In this document: positions 28,366 through 38,020 of the stretch, in pieces
Layout of the letters: each line of letters begins with the position of its first letter
Position numbering within the stretch: the stretch's first letter is position 1
Assembly (NCBI GenBank): GCA_947561585.1
Contig: CANNZV010000918.1
Location: 159,470-223,469 of the forward strand
From: Caprella mutica
Lineage: Eukaryota; Arthropoda; Malacostraca; Amphipoda; Caprellidae
Reading direction: 5' to 3'
Length of the DNA stretch: 64,000 bases
The notes under the pieces: model-generated
The model's database searches: none
What the model was told of the DNA's origin: nothing
The model's input: only the letters and a program-made list of their open reading frames with translations
Translations under genes and position numbers: made by a program

Positions 28366-29551
28366 TCGAAAATATAGTACGATGTGGAGAAATATAGATG
28401 AAAAGTTTAAAAGTTTTTTATTCGTAGCAGATATTTGACAACTACGAGTCTGAAACTCATTTTGAAACTCTAGAATAAGGAGTCTTTTGTCAGCCGAGAG
28501 AGTGCAAGCCAACCACTTCCACGCCGCACCTCCGATTGTACTGAACTGCAAAAATGAAAAGAAACCATGAAATATATAATTATAGGTTCAAAGATTATAA
28601 TTAATTAAAGGGTTGATAAATTTTAAAATAGATTTTAATAAGGGTAACTATTATGATTTTTTATTTTGCAATAATAAACTGAAGAACAAATAACGATAAA
28701 CTCTAAATAACGATAAACTCTAAATAACGATAAACTCTAAATAACGATAAACTCTAAATAACGATAAACTCTAAATAACGATAAACTCTAAATAACGATA
28801 AACTCTAAATAACGATAAACTCTAAATAACGATAAACTCTAAATAACGATAAACTCTAAATAACGATAAACTCTAAATAACGATAAACTCTAAATAACGA
28901 TAAACTCTAAATAAGTATGAGATTACTATTTATTAATTTTAATAAGAAAAAAGAAGTCTATCAATTACGGTTAAACCTAAAATGTAATATTAAATCTTAC
29001 ATAGGTATTTATAATTTAGTATGATTTTAATATTTAAGAAAAAATGTTAATTATATTTTATGCAAATTCAGTTTTGTTTTATTGGGGAACTATGAAGGGG
29101 AATACTTATCACTAGGATAAGTACCTCAAATAACGGTAACAGAACAACCTCTCATATACTGCTTACCGTCATTATTGAAGAGGACTTTCATTCCTTAGAG
29201 TCACTGTCCATCCACCATCTTAGTACCACTTCGCCCCGTACCGCCCGGTACCACCTTTTAAGGATTAGTCAGTCATACTAGAGTTGGAAATCCTCGCAGT
29301 AAAACATATCCCTGCGTTCAACTTCCAGTGTAGAAAGGGAGATTTTTTCCAGGAGAGATACAAGTTTTAGTTGTTGATTCAGTGGTGGCTAAATTTAGAC
29401 TGCCTCCTACAGCGCTGAAAATCTCAGAAGTAAAGGTCATAAACAAATGAAGGGGGTATTGCGTAGTGAAATATTATTGTAATATGATCGGTTAACAATA
29501 TATGAGGAAAAATCTATTACCGTTATGTCCCATACCTCATTATTTAATACA
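28366..29551 (-). repeat. BEL element 3' LTR (1,186 bp)
   Basis: Matches 35548-36799 except that it carries about 13 instead of 16 copies of a 17-bp minisatellite (51 bp fewer) and lacks a 15-bp duplication at the end bordering the internal region. It adjoins the non-LTR fragment at 28364. On the minus strand it is preceded by TTGGGAG, a weak polypurine tract. The first or last base is uncertain by one or two positions. Confidence 0.9.
28688..28914 (+). repeat. 17-bp minisatellite inside the 3' LTR (~13 units)
   Basis: Perfect tandem copies of TAAATAACGATAAACTC run for about 227 bp. The equivalent array in the 5' LTR is exactly three units longer. It lies in the middle third of the LTR and is unrelated to the 18-bp satellite. 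Confidence 0.95.
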
Positions 29552-29916
29552 CTCCCAAGAAAAGGATTCAAATTGAGTATAGCAATTTGAATTCATAATA
29601 AATTTATTGAATATACTTATCATGGTATAAACAGAATATATGTTTTAGAATCCAAAATTATAAATTTTGAACATCTAAATATCCAAGCAATTATGTAAAT
29701 GGAACACCTACAATCTGATTAGGGATTCATTAAAACCACTAAATATATCTATCTAAATGTACAGAAAACCACAAAAAAGCTATAACGAAATAGTAACTAA
29801 CAACAAACTACAGAAAACTTCAACATATATACACTCATTAGAACTAACAAACTACGAAAGGAACAAGAATAAACTATTTAATATATATATATACACAAAC
29901 ACAAAATGGTAAAAAA
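29552..29916 (-). other. BEL element 3' noncoding region
   Basis: This is the AT-rich stretch between the Gag-Pol stop and the 3' LTR. On the minus strand its last bases are TTTTCTTGGGAG, a short purine-rich end where a polypurine tract is expected. No further coding or structured feature was recognised. Confidence 0.6.
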
Positions 29917-32900
29917 TCAGCCCAACATCACTTTGGACTTTTCTCTGCTAATTAAAGCGGCTTTACGTTTCTTGCGAAAGTTTGGAACATCTGAATCAGT
30001 CTTCTCCTTTTCTATGACCTCGACTGAAGTCTCTTGTATCATAGGTATGAGGTTAGAAGAATGTCTCTTCACGAGTTCTTGCGTCCTACCCTTGAATAGT
30101 ATAGCACCTGTAGTTTCTCCCAAATCATTTACCTGAACGTCTTCAACTATTGCCAATGGGTAATTGGATGGCTTATAGTTTTCTTCTTTTATAAGCACAA
30201 TATCCCCAATATTCAACTTATCGTGCTTAACAGGTTTATATCTTGTCTTCTTATCAGTAGCTTGTGATATCAATGTTCCCAAAAACTCGCTATTGTAAAT
30301 CTCAATCATAGCTCTTCTAACATTTCTAAGCTTCTTGTAGGTATCTGTTATGGAGGAAGAACTACTTATTTCAAAATTCAAGTCCCCAGGTACTGGGTCC
30401 AATTCCGGTATTACATTAATGTTAATAGTTTCATAGCCTCTTAACAAGAGTTCAGGCGTAATAACATATGGAATTTCCTCGTTGCTCCTTAAACTACTCT
30501 GCAATGAAATTGGCCTTTTGTTCAGTAAATTTACACATTCAGCAATCAAAAAATCGAATTCTCTAACTTTCAATATATTCTTCTTAATAGAAGCGAACAA
30601 CAATCTTTTGGTCATCTTGACACAAATTTCTACAAGAGAACCAAGTTCACTTTGACCTTTGTAATAATGATCAAAAGTAGTTACCTTCAAGTTATGCTCT
30701 GCGAAGTATTTCTTGCATTCAAAATTATTTAACAAGTTCGTAATTATGTTACCACCCGCAACAAGTTGTGCTCCTAAATCTGAGAAAACTTTTACGGGTA
30801 ACCCATATTCAAATGAATGAAGTTGAAAAGCTCGCAAGAATTCTGCTGTAGTTAAATCCTTAACGACCTTTAAATTTATAGCACGGGTCCAAACACAAGT
30901 GACACAGAGCACCCAAACTTTCACGTTTTCTTCTGCATAATCTTTAATTAAGTTTGGCCCAAAATAATCCAAATACACTGTCGAAAAGGGGGTATTAGGA
31001 GGGTCCACCCTAAATTCCCGATAAGGACTTTGATTGAGTTTTACACTACGAGCATTAAATCGTTTACAGTGGACACATGCACGTAATGTTTTTTTAACTG
31101 TTGAAAAGTGACTAGGGATCCAATAATTCTTTCTCAAGTTAGACAGCACAACATAAACACCACAGTGCTTTAAACGTTCGTGGGTTTCACGAATGATCAT
31201 CTTAGTAACTGAACTGTTCTTTGGAAGCAAAATAGGACACAAATTATTTTTATATTTCCCGTCTTTGAGTAATTTGCTTCCCACTCTAAGTAACCCGTCT
31301 GAGTCTAAGAAAACTTTCAACTGACAGATCAGATTTGGAACATCTTTAACAAGAGACTTATCAGACGAAAAATAACCATAAACTTCGGAAAAATGCTCTC
31401 TTTGTTCATTCTCAATAATTGTACGTAATGCCTTGTCTTTAATTGCCCCTGAATCTAATGTATCTGTTTTACGTACTTTATGCTTAAGTTTCTCTATGAA
31501 AGTAATCACATGTTCGTACACTTTAACTAACTTCGAAAAACTTGAATATAGTTCATGAGGAAACAAAGACGCCTTATTCGCCTGGTAAGATATCGAATAA
31601 TTATGAGAACTGTTGAATTCCTCAAATGGTACAACAAAATTCATTACTTCCGAATTACTAACAGATCTATCAGAAGAACGTAAAAAATTGGGACCGCTAA
31701 TGTAGTTACTTTTTCGAAGTAACTTCGTTGAAAAGGGTCGAGTAATGAAATCAGCGGGGTTTTGACACCCTTCAACATAGTTGAAATGAATTGGGAAATA
31801 ATTGGCCATTTTTTTAATTTTCTCCAATCTATTGACAACAAACACAGCTTTCTTATTCATTTTGTCTAACTTCACCTGGTGAGACTTTATCCAGTTCAGA
31901 GCCACCAGACTGTCTGAATAAATCAACATTTCGGTAATCTCTATTGGAGACAAAATAGTTTCTCCCGACAAATCTCCCCTCAAGTCAACTAAAGTCTCAA
32001 CTCCAAGTACTATTGAAAGAAGTTCTAGTGACGGAATAGTTTTCCCTTCCAAATTCTTTCCTATCATACGATTCTTTGACAAGAGGAAATTCACTTCAAG
32101 AGTTTCTAAACATTGGATATAAATAACAGTACCATACAATATATTACTGCTATCACAAAATGCTATCAATCGGTAAGTTCCATTCCGTTTACCTACAAAT
32201 CTAGGTAAGGTAACACTACTAGAATTATTTACTTGTTTGGAAATATTAATCCATTCACGCTGCAAATCTCTAGTGAGCGGTTCGTCCCAGGAATAATCCT
32301 CATTCATCTGCAAATCATGAAGGAAAATTCGAGCTCGGTTCAGTATGGGTCCATCAAAATTAAAGGGATCAAAATTTTCCGCTATGGTTTTGAGGATTTT
32401 TCGCTTTGTATTAGCTTTTTCATCCAAATGATGCGGTTTAGTGGACAAAGTATCATTAGTGGTATCCCATAATAAACCGAAAAGCTCCCTCTGACTGCCC
32501 TCAGAAGGAGGAATCTCCTTTTGTACTACCTCATCGTTTGTACAAAATTGTTGTAGTTCAAATTTATAAGGATTGAAAATGGAGTTCAATTCCTTAAAGT
32601 AACTTAAAAGTTCGACTGAACTATTAGCACTTATACTTCCGTTGTCCATGTAAATCAAGGAATAAATGAGGAGTTTTAAATCCTTCCTAAATTTGGAATC
32701 ATTATCAGTATCTACAATCAAAATTATATATAGAGCTACCATAAGAATCGTAGGACTACATCTTAAACCAAAGCTCAACCTAACATTCTTATAGGCTTGT
32801 AAGGTGAAATCTTTATTCAATAAATTTCGATACCATAGAATAAGTAATCTATTCTGGTCACTTTCGTTAAGTTCGATTTGCAAAAATGCCTTCTTAAGAT

Positions 32901-35445
32901 CAAAGCACAGCAACATTGAATCAAATCTTAACAATATAAGTGCAGACGTTAATTTCTGATTGAGACAAGGACCACTATACATGGCCTGATTATGAGAAAT
33001 ACTAGAGCGATGATTTTCCTTTTGCGATAAATTTGAAAGATATACCATTCTACATTTAGTACTTTCATGCTGTAACCTTAGTACCGGCATATGTGCGAGA
33101 AAACTGCAAGATGGATTTTCAATCATAAATGCATCTAAATCTCTTATCTTTTCAATAGCGCCAATAGTCTCTAAGTCATTTATCGTGTCATTCATCAATT
33201 TAGCGGTTTTATCGTCTTTCAAGTATTTTTTCTTTTCTGAATGCAAAACAGATTTAGCCAAATTAAAATTTTTGCTAAGAAGATGCGAAACCTTACCATT
33301 CCATAATAATGGCATAACGAGTCTACCATCGTCTTTACGTCTCGCATTACTTAACAAATAGTCAACTAATTCTACATCAAGATCAGAAGATTTACTGTCT
33401 ACAATAATGTCATCTTTACGCAACTGCACATCACACTCGTGTTCCAAAACTTCACGTGATAAATTGTCAATTTTACCTGCATCACCTAGCAATGGTAAAT
33501 TAGCACTGGGTGAAATAGTTACAGAGCTAACTCTACAATGCGAAGATATGAAAGTACTAGACTGCAAAGCAGTTCGATGAGAATCAAAATAAGACTCTGA
33601 AACAGACTGGTTATCGGATATACTAGGCAAAGTCTTTATATCGTTCAACAACTGATCCACACTTCCCATTAACATAACTCCAAATGGAGTTACAGAAAAT
33701 GAAGAAGTTTTATGAGCACCAAAGTTGAACGAATAATCCCTGAAAACATAAGCAGACCCAACACCTAAAATCAAGTCTACCTCGTTAATCCTATTCTTTC
33801 TGTCATCCAAAAATTCATCTGCCAAACAATATCCCTTAGACTTTATCTCACTAACTATAATATCTAACTTAGGAGTTTCAACGGAAATATCTATTGAAGG
33901 CATAGTCAAGGCCCTAATCAAAAAATGCCTAGAACCTAGTCTTATATCAAATTCTACCAATGTAGATTTGTAAGTTTTAGAACAATTTATTCCATTCATA
34001 CTTAAATTCAAGTCATCTTGTATTACTTTATAATTCAGACCCTTCAAAGCTTTCTCTGAAATTAAATTACTCTGACTACCAGTGTCTTTTAGAGCGCGAA
34101 TGTTAGAACAATTAGCGAGAACACAAGAAAAAGTAGGTAAAATAATACCTTCACTACCAAAATTCTCAAATGCATTAGTCACCACTGCGACATTATTCTG
34201 AGCCTTAGTTTTAAACTTCTTATCGAATGAAGGCTTCATATTAGAAGATTTAAATGGAGATGATTTACCATCTTCTAAGGGTTTAGAACAAAGAAATGAA
34301 AAGTGCCATTTCTGGCAATTGGTACACGCCTTCCTGAACCTAAATTTACACTGGCTATAAACATGTCCAATATTGCCACATTTATCACAGCCATTCAACT
34401 GTTTAAGTCTTTCTAGTTTATCCTTGGAAGAAGGATATTTAATACAACGATTAATGCCATGGTCTACAGGACCCTCTTTTTGACATAGTGAACAATTAAG
34501 AAATGGGTTGGCGACCGAATTAGAATTTGACTCTATGTTAACAGCATAAGCAATAGACTTAGTATTAGTCTCTCTCGTCTTAACGCTATCTTTAAGTTGC
34601 ATAGCAACACTATACATTTCATTAGCCTTGAAAAAGTTATCAGTTATTTCTGTCAATGATGGTCTCATATTGTTTGTCAATTGAACTAATTGAGACCTAA
34701 ATAGCTCATTTAAACCACCAAAGAAAAAGAACTGCAAAACATCGCTAACATCAACACTCAAATCTTCTACAGCTTGTTGAATTTGTCTCATCTCCCCGAT
34801 ATACTTAAATGGCTCATCGCCCAACCTCAAATTTAATCTAGTCAACTGCTTAATTACATTGAACTTCTGAACATCAGTGTTAGCAAGGGCAGATTCCAAT
34901 AACTTCTTTGCTTCACAATATGTCCTATTAATTGGGCTAAGAGATTCTAACAAAAAACTAGCTTTACCATCAATCTGCTGCTTAAGCAACAGGAATTTAT
35001 CGTAATCAGTGTAACTAAATTTGGATAAAGTAGACTCAAAATTAGTGAAGAATATATTAATATTTTCCCCATCTGAGCTACGAAAAAATGGTAATGGTGC
35101 GGTAGGGCTCTTAAGGAAACTTTTAAGTTCCTGGCCATGTTCACGAGAATTGGGAGAAGTAGTTAGAAAACTTAAACATACGTTAATTCTATCTTGATAT
35201 TCCTCTGCATGTTTCATCTCCTCATTTACTACTGCTAACTTAGCTTCCTCAGTTTCAGCTTTGGCATCTTTAATTTCTAAAATTATCTTATCATATTCAG
35301 ACAATTGTTCGCCATATTTACGAAGCTTAGCAATATTCAACTTACGATCTCCATCGTTCATATCGTTAAACGTTTCCCAAGAATTATGAAGAGCAGTAAC
35401 TCTACCTCTAACATATCTTCGAGAATTTACAGCAGTAGCAGACAT
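29917..35445 (-). CDS. gag-pol: BEL/Pao Gag-Pol polyprotein
   Basis: Single 1,842-residue frame (numbering from MSATAVNSRR). In order: an N-terminal charged, coiled-coil-like stretch (~40-94); a DUF1759-like Gag core (~119-275); zinc knuckles, with CDKCGNIGHVYSQC as CCHC at 353-366 and a second CxxC-H-C nearby; an aspartic protease with DTGS at 454-457 (DUF1758-like); an RT with FDLKKAF (848-854) and YMDN (932-935); an RNase H with Asp1098, Glu1141, Asp1178 and Asp1232; an integrase zinc finger with His1422, His1427, Cys1457 and Cys1460; an integrase core with Asp1493, Asp1556 and probably Glu1606; and a DUF5641-like C-terminus (~1704-1800). The polyprotein would package, reverse-transcribe and integrate the element. 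Its second RT Asp is Asn (AAC, 32641-32643), which should damage catalysis. The frame is open for 96 more codons upstream through the primer site into the LTR; I chose the first Met after the primer site. BEL/Pao assignment rests on domain order. Confidence 0.93.
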   Translation of the reverse strand: MSATAVNSRRYVRGRVTALHNSWETFNDMNDGDRKLNIAKLRKYGEQLSEYDKIILEIKDAKAETEEAKLAVVNEEMKHAEEYQDRINVCLSFLTTSPNSREHGQELKSFLKSPTAPLPFFRSSDGENINIFFTNFESTLSKFSYTDYDKFLLLKQQIDGKASFLLESLSPINRTYCEAKKLLESALANTDVQKFNVIKQLTRLNLRLGDEPFKYIGEMRQIQQAVEDLSVDVSDVLQFFFFGGLNELFRSQLVQLTNNMRPSLTEITDNFFKANEMYSVAMQLKDSVKTRETNTKSIAYAVNIESNSNSVANPFLNCSLCQKEGPVDHGINRCIKYPSSKDKLERLKQLNGCDKCGNIGHVYSQCKFRFRKACTNCQKWHFSFLCSKPLEDGKSSPFKSSNMKPSFDKKFKTKAQNNVAVVTNAFENFGSEGIILPTFSCVLANCSNIRALKDTGSQSNLISEKALKGLNYKVIQDDLNLSMNGINCSKTYKSTLVEFDIRLGSRHFLIRALTMPSIDISVETPKLDIIVSEIKSKGYCLADEFLDDRKNRINEVDLILGVGSAYVFRDYSFNFGAHKTSSFSVTPFGVMLMGSVDQLLNDIKTLPSISDNQSVSESYFDSHRTALQSSTFISSHCRVSSVTISPSANLPLLGDAGKIDNLSREVLEHECDVQLRKDDIIVDSKSSDLDVELVDYLLSNARRKDDGRLVMPLLWNGKVSHLLSKNFNLAKSVLHSEKKKYLKDDKTAKLMNDTINDLETIGAIEKIRDLDAFMIENPSCSFLAHMPVLRLQHESTKCRMVYLSNLSQKENHRSSISHNQAMYSGPCLNQKLTSALILLRFDSMLLCFDLKKAFLQIELNESDQNRLLILWYRNLLNKDFTLQAYKNVRLSFGLRCSPTILMVALYIILIVDTDNDSKFRKDLKLLIYSLIYMDNGSISANSSVELLSYFKELNSIFNPYKFELQQFCTNDEVVQKEIPPSEGSQRELFGLLWDTTNDTLSTKPHHLDEKANTKRKILKTIAENFDPFNFDGPILNRARIFLHDLQMNEDYSWDEPLTRDLQREWINISKQVNNSSSVTLPRFVGKRNGTYRLIAFCDSSNILYGTVIYIQCLETLEVNFLLSKNRMIGKNLEGKTIPSLELLSIVLGVETLVDLRGDLSGETILSPIEITEMLIYSDSLVALNWIKSHQVKLDKMNKKAVFVVNRLEKIKKMANYFPIHFNYVEGCQNPADFITRPFSTKLLRKSNYISGPNFLRSSDRSVSNSEVMNFVVPFEEFNSSHNYSISYQANKASLFPHELYSSFSKLVKVYEHVITFIEKLKHKVRKTDTLDSGAIKDKALRTIIENEQREHFSEVYGYFSSDKSLVKDVPNLICQLKVFLDSDGLLRVGSKLLKDGKYKNNLCPILLPKNSSVTKMIIRETHERLKHCGVYVVLSNLRKNYWIPSHFSTVKKTLRACVHCKRFNARSVKLNQSPYREFRVDPPNTPFSTVYLDYFGPNLIKDYAEENVKVWVLCVTCVWTRAINLKVVKDLTTAEFLRAFQLHSFEYGLPVKVFSDLGAQLVAGGNIITNLLNNFECKKYFAEHNLKVTTFDHYYKGQSELGSLVEICVKMTKRLLFASIKKNILKVREFDFLIAECVNLLNKRPISLQSSLRSNEEIPYVITPELLLRGYETININVIPELDPVPGDLNFEISSSSSITDTYKKLRNVRRAMIEIYNSEFLGTLISQATDKKTRYKPVKHDKLNIGDIVLIKEENYKPSNYPLAIVEDVQVNDLGETTGAILFKGRTQELVKRHSSNLIPMIQETSVEVIEKEKTDSDVPNFRKKRKAALISREKSKVMLG

Positions 35446-35547
35446 AATAATGGTTATACTTACAAATAGTGGCACAGCATAGGAGGAGGAGCGAAGTGGA
35501 AGTGGTAGCAGTGACTCTCCTAATTTAGTCCCTGTTTGGGCGCCATT
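35446..35547 (-). other. BEL element 5' leader
   Basis: About 100 bp between the 5' LTR and the Gag start, holding the primer binding site. No stop codon interrupts the Gag frame here, so the leader is translatable in frame. Confidence 0.7.
35528..35545 (-). promoter_or_regulatory. Primer binding site, tRNA-Lys type
   Basis: The minus-strand sequence is TGGCGCCCAAACAGGGAC, two bases inside the 5' LTR. It begins with TGG, complementary to the tRNA CCA end, and differs at one position from the classical lentiviral tRNA-Lys3 primer site. This fixes the element's orientation and predicts a tRNA-Lys primer for minus-strand DNA synthesis. Confidence 0.88.
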
Positions 35548-35869
35548 TCGAAAATATAGTACGATGTGGAGAAATATAGATGAAAAGTTTAAAAGTTTTT
35601 TATTCGTAGCAGATATTTGACAACTACGAGTCTGAAACTCATTTTGAAACTCTAGAATAAGGAGTCTTTTGTCAGCCGAGAGAGTGCAAGCCAACCACTT
35701 CCACGCCGCACCTCCGATTGTACTGAACTGCAAAAATGAAAAGAAACCATGAAATATATAATTATAGGTTCAAAGATTATAATTAATTAAAGGGTTGATA
35801 AATTTTAAAATAGATTTTAATAAGGGTAACTATTATGATTTTTTATTTTGCAATAATAAACTGAAGAAC

Positions 35870-36147
35870 AAATAACGATAAACTCTAAATAACGATAAAC
35901 TCTAAATAACGATAAACTCTAAATAACGATAAACTCTAAATAACGATAAACTCTAAATAACGATAAACTCTAAATAACGATAAACTCTAAATAACGATAA
36001 ACTCTAAATAACGATAAACTCTAAATAACGATAAACTCTAAATAACGATAAACTCTAAATAACGATAAACTCTAAATAACGATAAACTCTAAATAACGAT
36101 AAACTCTAAATAACGATAAACTCTAAATAACGATAAACTCTAAATAA
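35870..36147 (+). repeat. 17-bp minisatellite inside the 5' LTR (~16 units)
   Basis: Same unit as at 28688-28914, about 278 bp long, so three units (51 bp) longer. The copy-number difference is the largest divergence between the two LTRs. Confidence 0.95.
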
Positions 36148-36764
36148 GTATGAGATTACTATTTATTAATTTTAATAAGAAAAAAGAAGTCTATCAATTA
36201 CGGTTAAACCTAAAATGTAATATTAAATCTTACATAGGTATTTATAATTTAGTATGATTTTAATATTTAAGAAAAAATGTTAATTATATTTTATGCAAAT
36301 TCAGTTTTGTTTTATTGGGGAACTATGAAGGGGAATACTTATCACTAGGATAAGTACCTCAAATAACGGTAACAGAACAACCTCTCATATACTGCTTACC
36401 GTCATTATTGAAGAGGACTTTCATTCCTTAGAGTCACTGTCCATCCACCATCTTAGTACCACTTCGCCCCGTACCGCCCGGTACCACCTTTTAAGGATTA
36501 GTCAGTCATACTAGAGTTGGAAATCCTCGCAGTAAAACATATCCCTGCGTTCAACTTCCAGTGTAGAAAGGGAGATTTTTTCCAGGAGAGATACAAGTTT
36601 TAGTTGTTGATTCAGTGGTGGCTAAATTTAGACTGCCTCCTACAGCGCTGAAAATCTCAGAAGTAAAGGTCATAAACAAATGAAGGGGGTATTGCGTAGT
36701 GAAATATTATTGTAATATGATCGGTTAACAATATATGAGGAAAAATCTATTACCGTTATGTCCC

Positions 36765-36788
36765 ATACCTCATTATTTAATGAGGTAT
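36765..36788. repeat. Short palindrome at the outer end of the 5' LTR
   Basis: ATACCTCATTA, a 2-nt loop (TT), then TAATGAGGTAT: a perfect 11-bp inverted repeat. It is created by a 15-bp tandem duplication (ATTATTTAATGAGGT) that the other LTR lacks. It lies next to the junction with the duplicated non-LTR sequence. Confidence 0.85.
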
Positions 36789-36799
36789 TATTTAATACA

Positions 36800-38020
36800 A
36801 AAACTGCCACAGTATGATCTCCATACTGCAACCTATTAACAAGTCTAACAGCTCTTTTCTGCAAAATTTTAACTTTATTGGAAATGTACATGGGAGCAGT
36901 AAACCAAGCTTCTAATGCGTAAGTAATATAAGGGTGTATCAATGAAAAATACAATGAATGCAATATGGGTATAGGAACAAAATCATGAATTTTACGCAAG
37001 ACTCCAATGCATCTAGATATTTTTATACTAATATGATCAACATGATTTTTATACGACAAATTACTATCCAAGACAACACCTAAAAACCTTACAACATTCG
37101 TTCTTCCAATCACACTCCCACCAATCAAAATGGGTGTGTCAAACAGATATTCACCTCTATAACAATATATTATATATTTTGTTTTTTCACTATTTATTTT
37201 AATCTTATTAGCGCATAACCAATCATAAACTCTATTCAAATTATCATTAATATCAACAGGTAGGGCATTTATATTATCTTTAGTTTCACTACACGTCAAT
37301 GTACAGTCGTCTGCAAACATTATGAAATTAAAGAAGTCTGTACTTGATGGCAAATCATTAATATAGATAAGAAACAAAAGAGGGCCCAAATTGCTGCCCT
37401 GGGGAACTGAATGAGTAACGTTACGAATGTCTGAACTAATACCACCAGTGCATACAAACTGCTTCCTGTTCATCAAGTAAGACTTAAACCATTCCAAAAC
37501 CACTCCCCTGAAGCCATAGAATTCCAACTTACCTAACAAAATACAATGATCTACAGAGTCAAAAGCTTTCTTAAAATCTAAATACAAAGAAAATACGACG
37601 TTATTATCATCAAGTCTACCATACAAGTATCTAGTGTGGTTCAAAATTGCCTGGGTGGTTCCTCTATTCTTTCTAAAACCAAATTGATTTTCATTTAATA
37701 TTTTTTTAGATTCCAAGTAATTGTACATCTGACTATGAACTATTTTTTCAAATATTTTGGAATACAAATGCAATATCGAAATTGGTCTATAATTACTTAC
37801 GCTTTTCTTATCATTACCTTTTGATAGAGGAACCACCCTAGCCACCTTAAGCATATCAGGGAATATTCCACTAGACAAAGACATATTAATTATTACAGTC
37901 AGAACAGGAGAAACAACATGAGAAATCTTTTTCAAAACATATGCAGGTAATGAATTTACAGAACATTTTTTATTTTTTAAGGACATAATAATCTTACAAA
38001 CATCACTATCAATAACTGGT
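36800..38020 (-). repeat. 1,221-bp direct duplication flanking the BEL element, right copy
   Basis: Second copy of 27144-28364 at an offset of 9,656 bp, abutting the BEL 5' LTR. One base difference seen (C at 37838). Confidence 0.9.

Larger units (their letters stand above)
28365..36799 (-). mobile_element. BEL/Pao LTR retrotransposon
   Basis: A complete-looking element in minus orientation: 5' LTR 35548-36799, primer binding site 35528-35545, one Gag-Pol frame 29917-35445, 3' noncoding 29552-29916 and 3' LTR 28366-29551. The LTRs look identical by eye except for three extra 17-bp minisatellite units and a 15-bp tandem duplication in the 5' LTR, so insertion was recent. On the minus strand each LTR starts TGTATTAAATAAT and ends near ATTTTCGA. 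The flanks do not show the usual 4-6 bp target duplication. Instead each side is a different point of the same non-LTR element, overlapping by 1,221 bp. The RT active-site box is altered (YMDN), so autonomous activity is doubtful. Confidence 0.93.
35548..36799 (-). repeat. BEL element 5' LTR (1,252 bp)
   Basis: Matches the 3' LTR at 28366-29551 apart from 51 bp of extra minisatellite and a 15-bp duplication at its outer end. It abuts the primer binding site on the inside and non-LTR element sequence at 36800 on the outside. The LTR includes an in-frame upstream extension of the Gag ORF from Met at 35733. Promoter elements were not confidently located. Confidence 0.9.

Noticed and set aside
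28321..28551. 76-codon minus-strand ORF beginning MQFSTIGGAAWKW
   Set aside because: It lies in the 3' LTR and is the same sequence that opens the Gag frame in the 5' LTR; here it runs into non-LTR sequence.
29906..30136. Plus-strand ORF over the end of Gag-Pol
   Set aside because: It is a shadow of the real minus-strand frame; likewise 32233-32472, 31644-31841 and 34947-35144.
36670..36799. C-terminal 43 residues of the right-hand RT frame as a novel domain
   Set aside because: They are encoded by the BEL LTR and arise only from the insertion junction.
28365..36799. Endogenous retrovirus with an envelope gene
   Set aside because: No third ORF lies between the Gag-Pol stop at 29917 and the 3' LTR; only about 365 bp of noncoding sequence is present.
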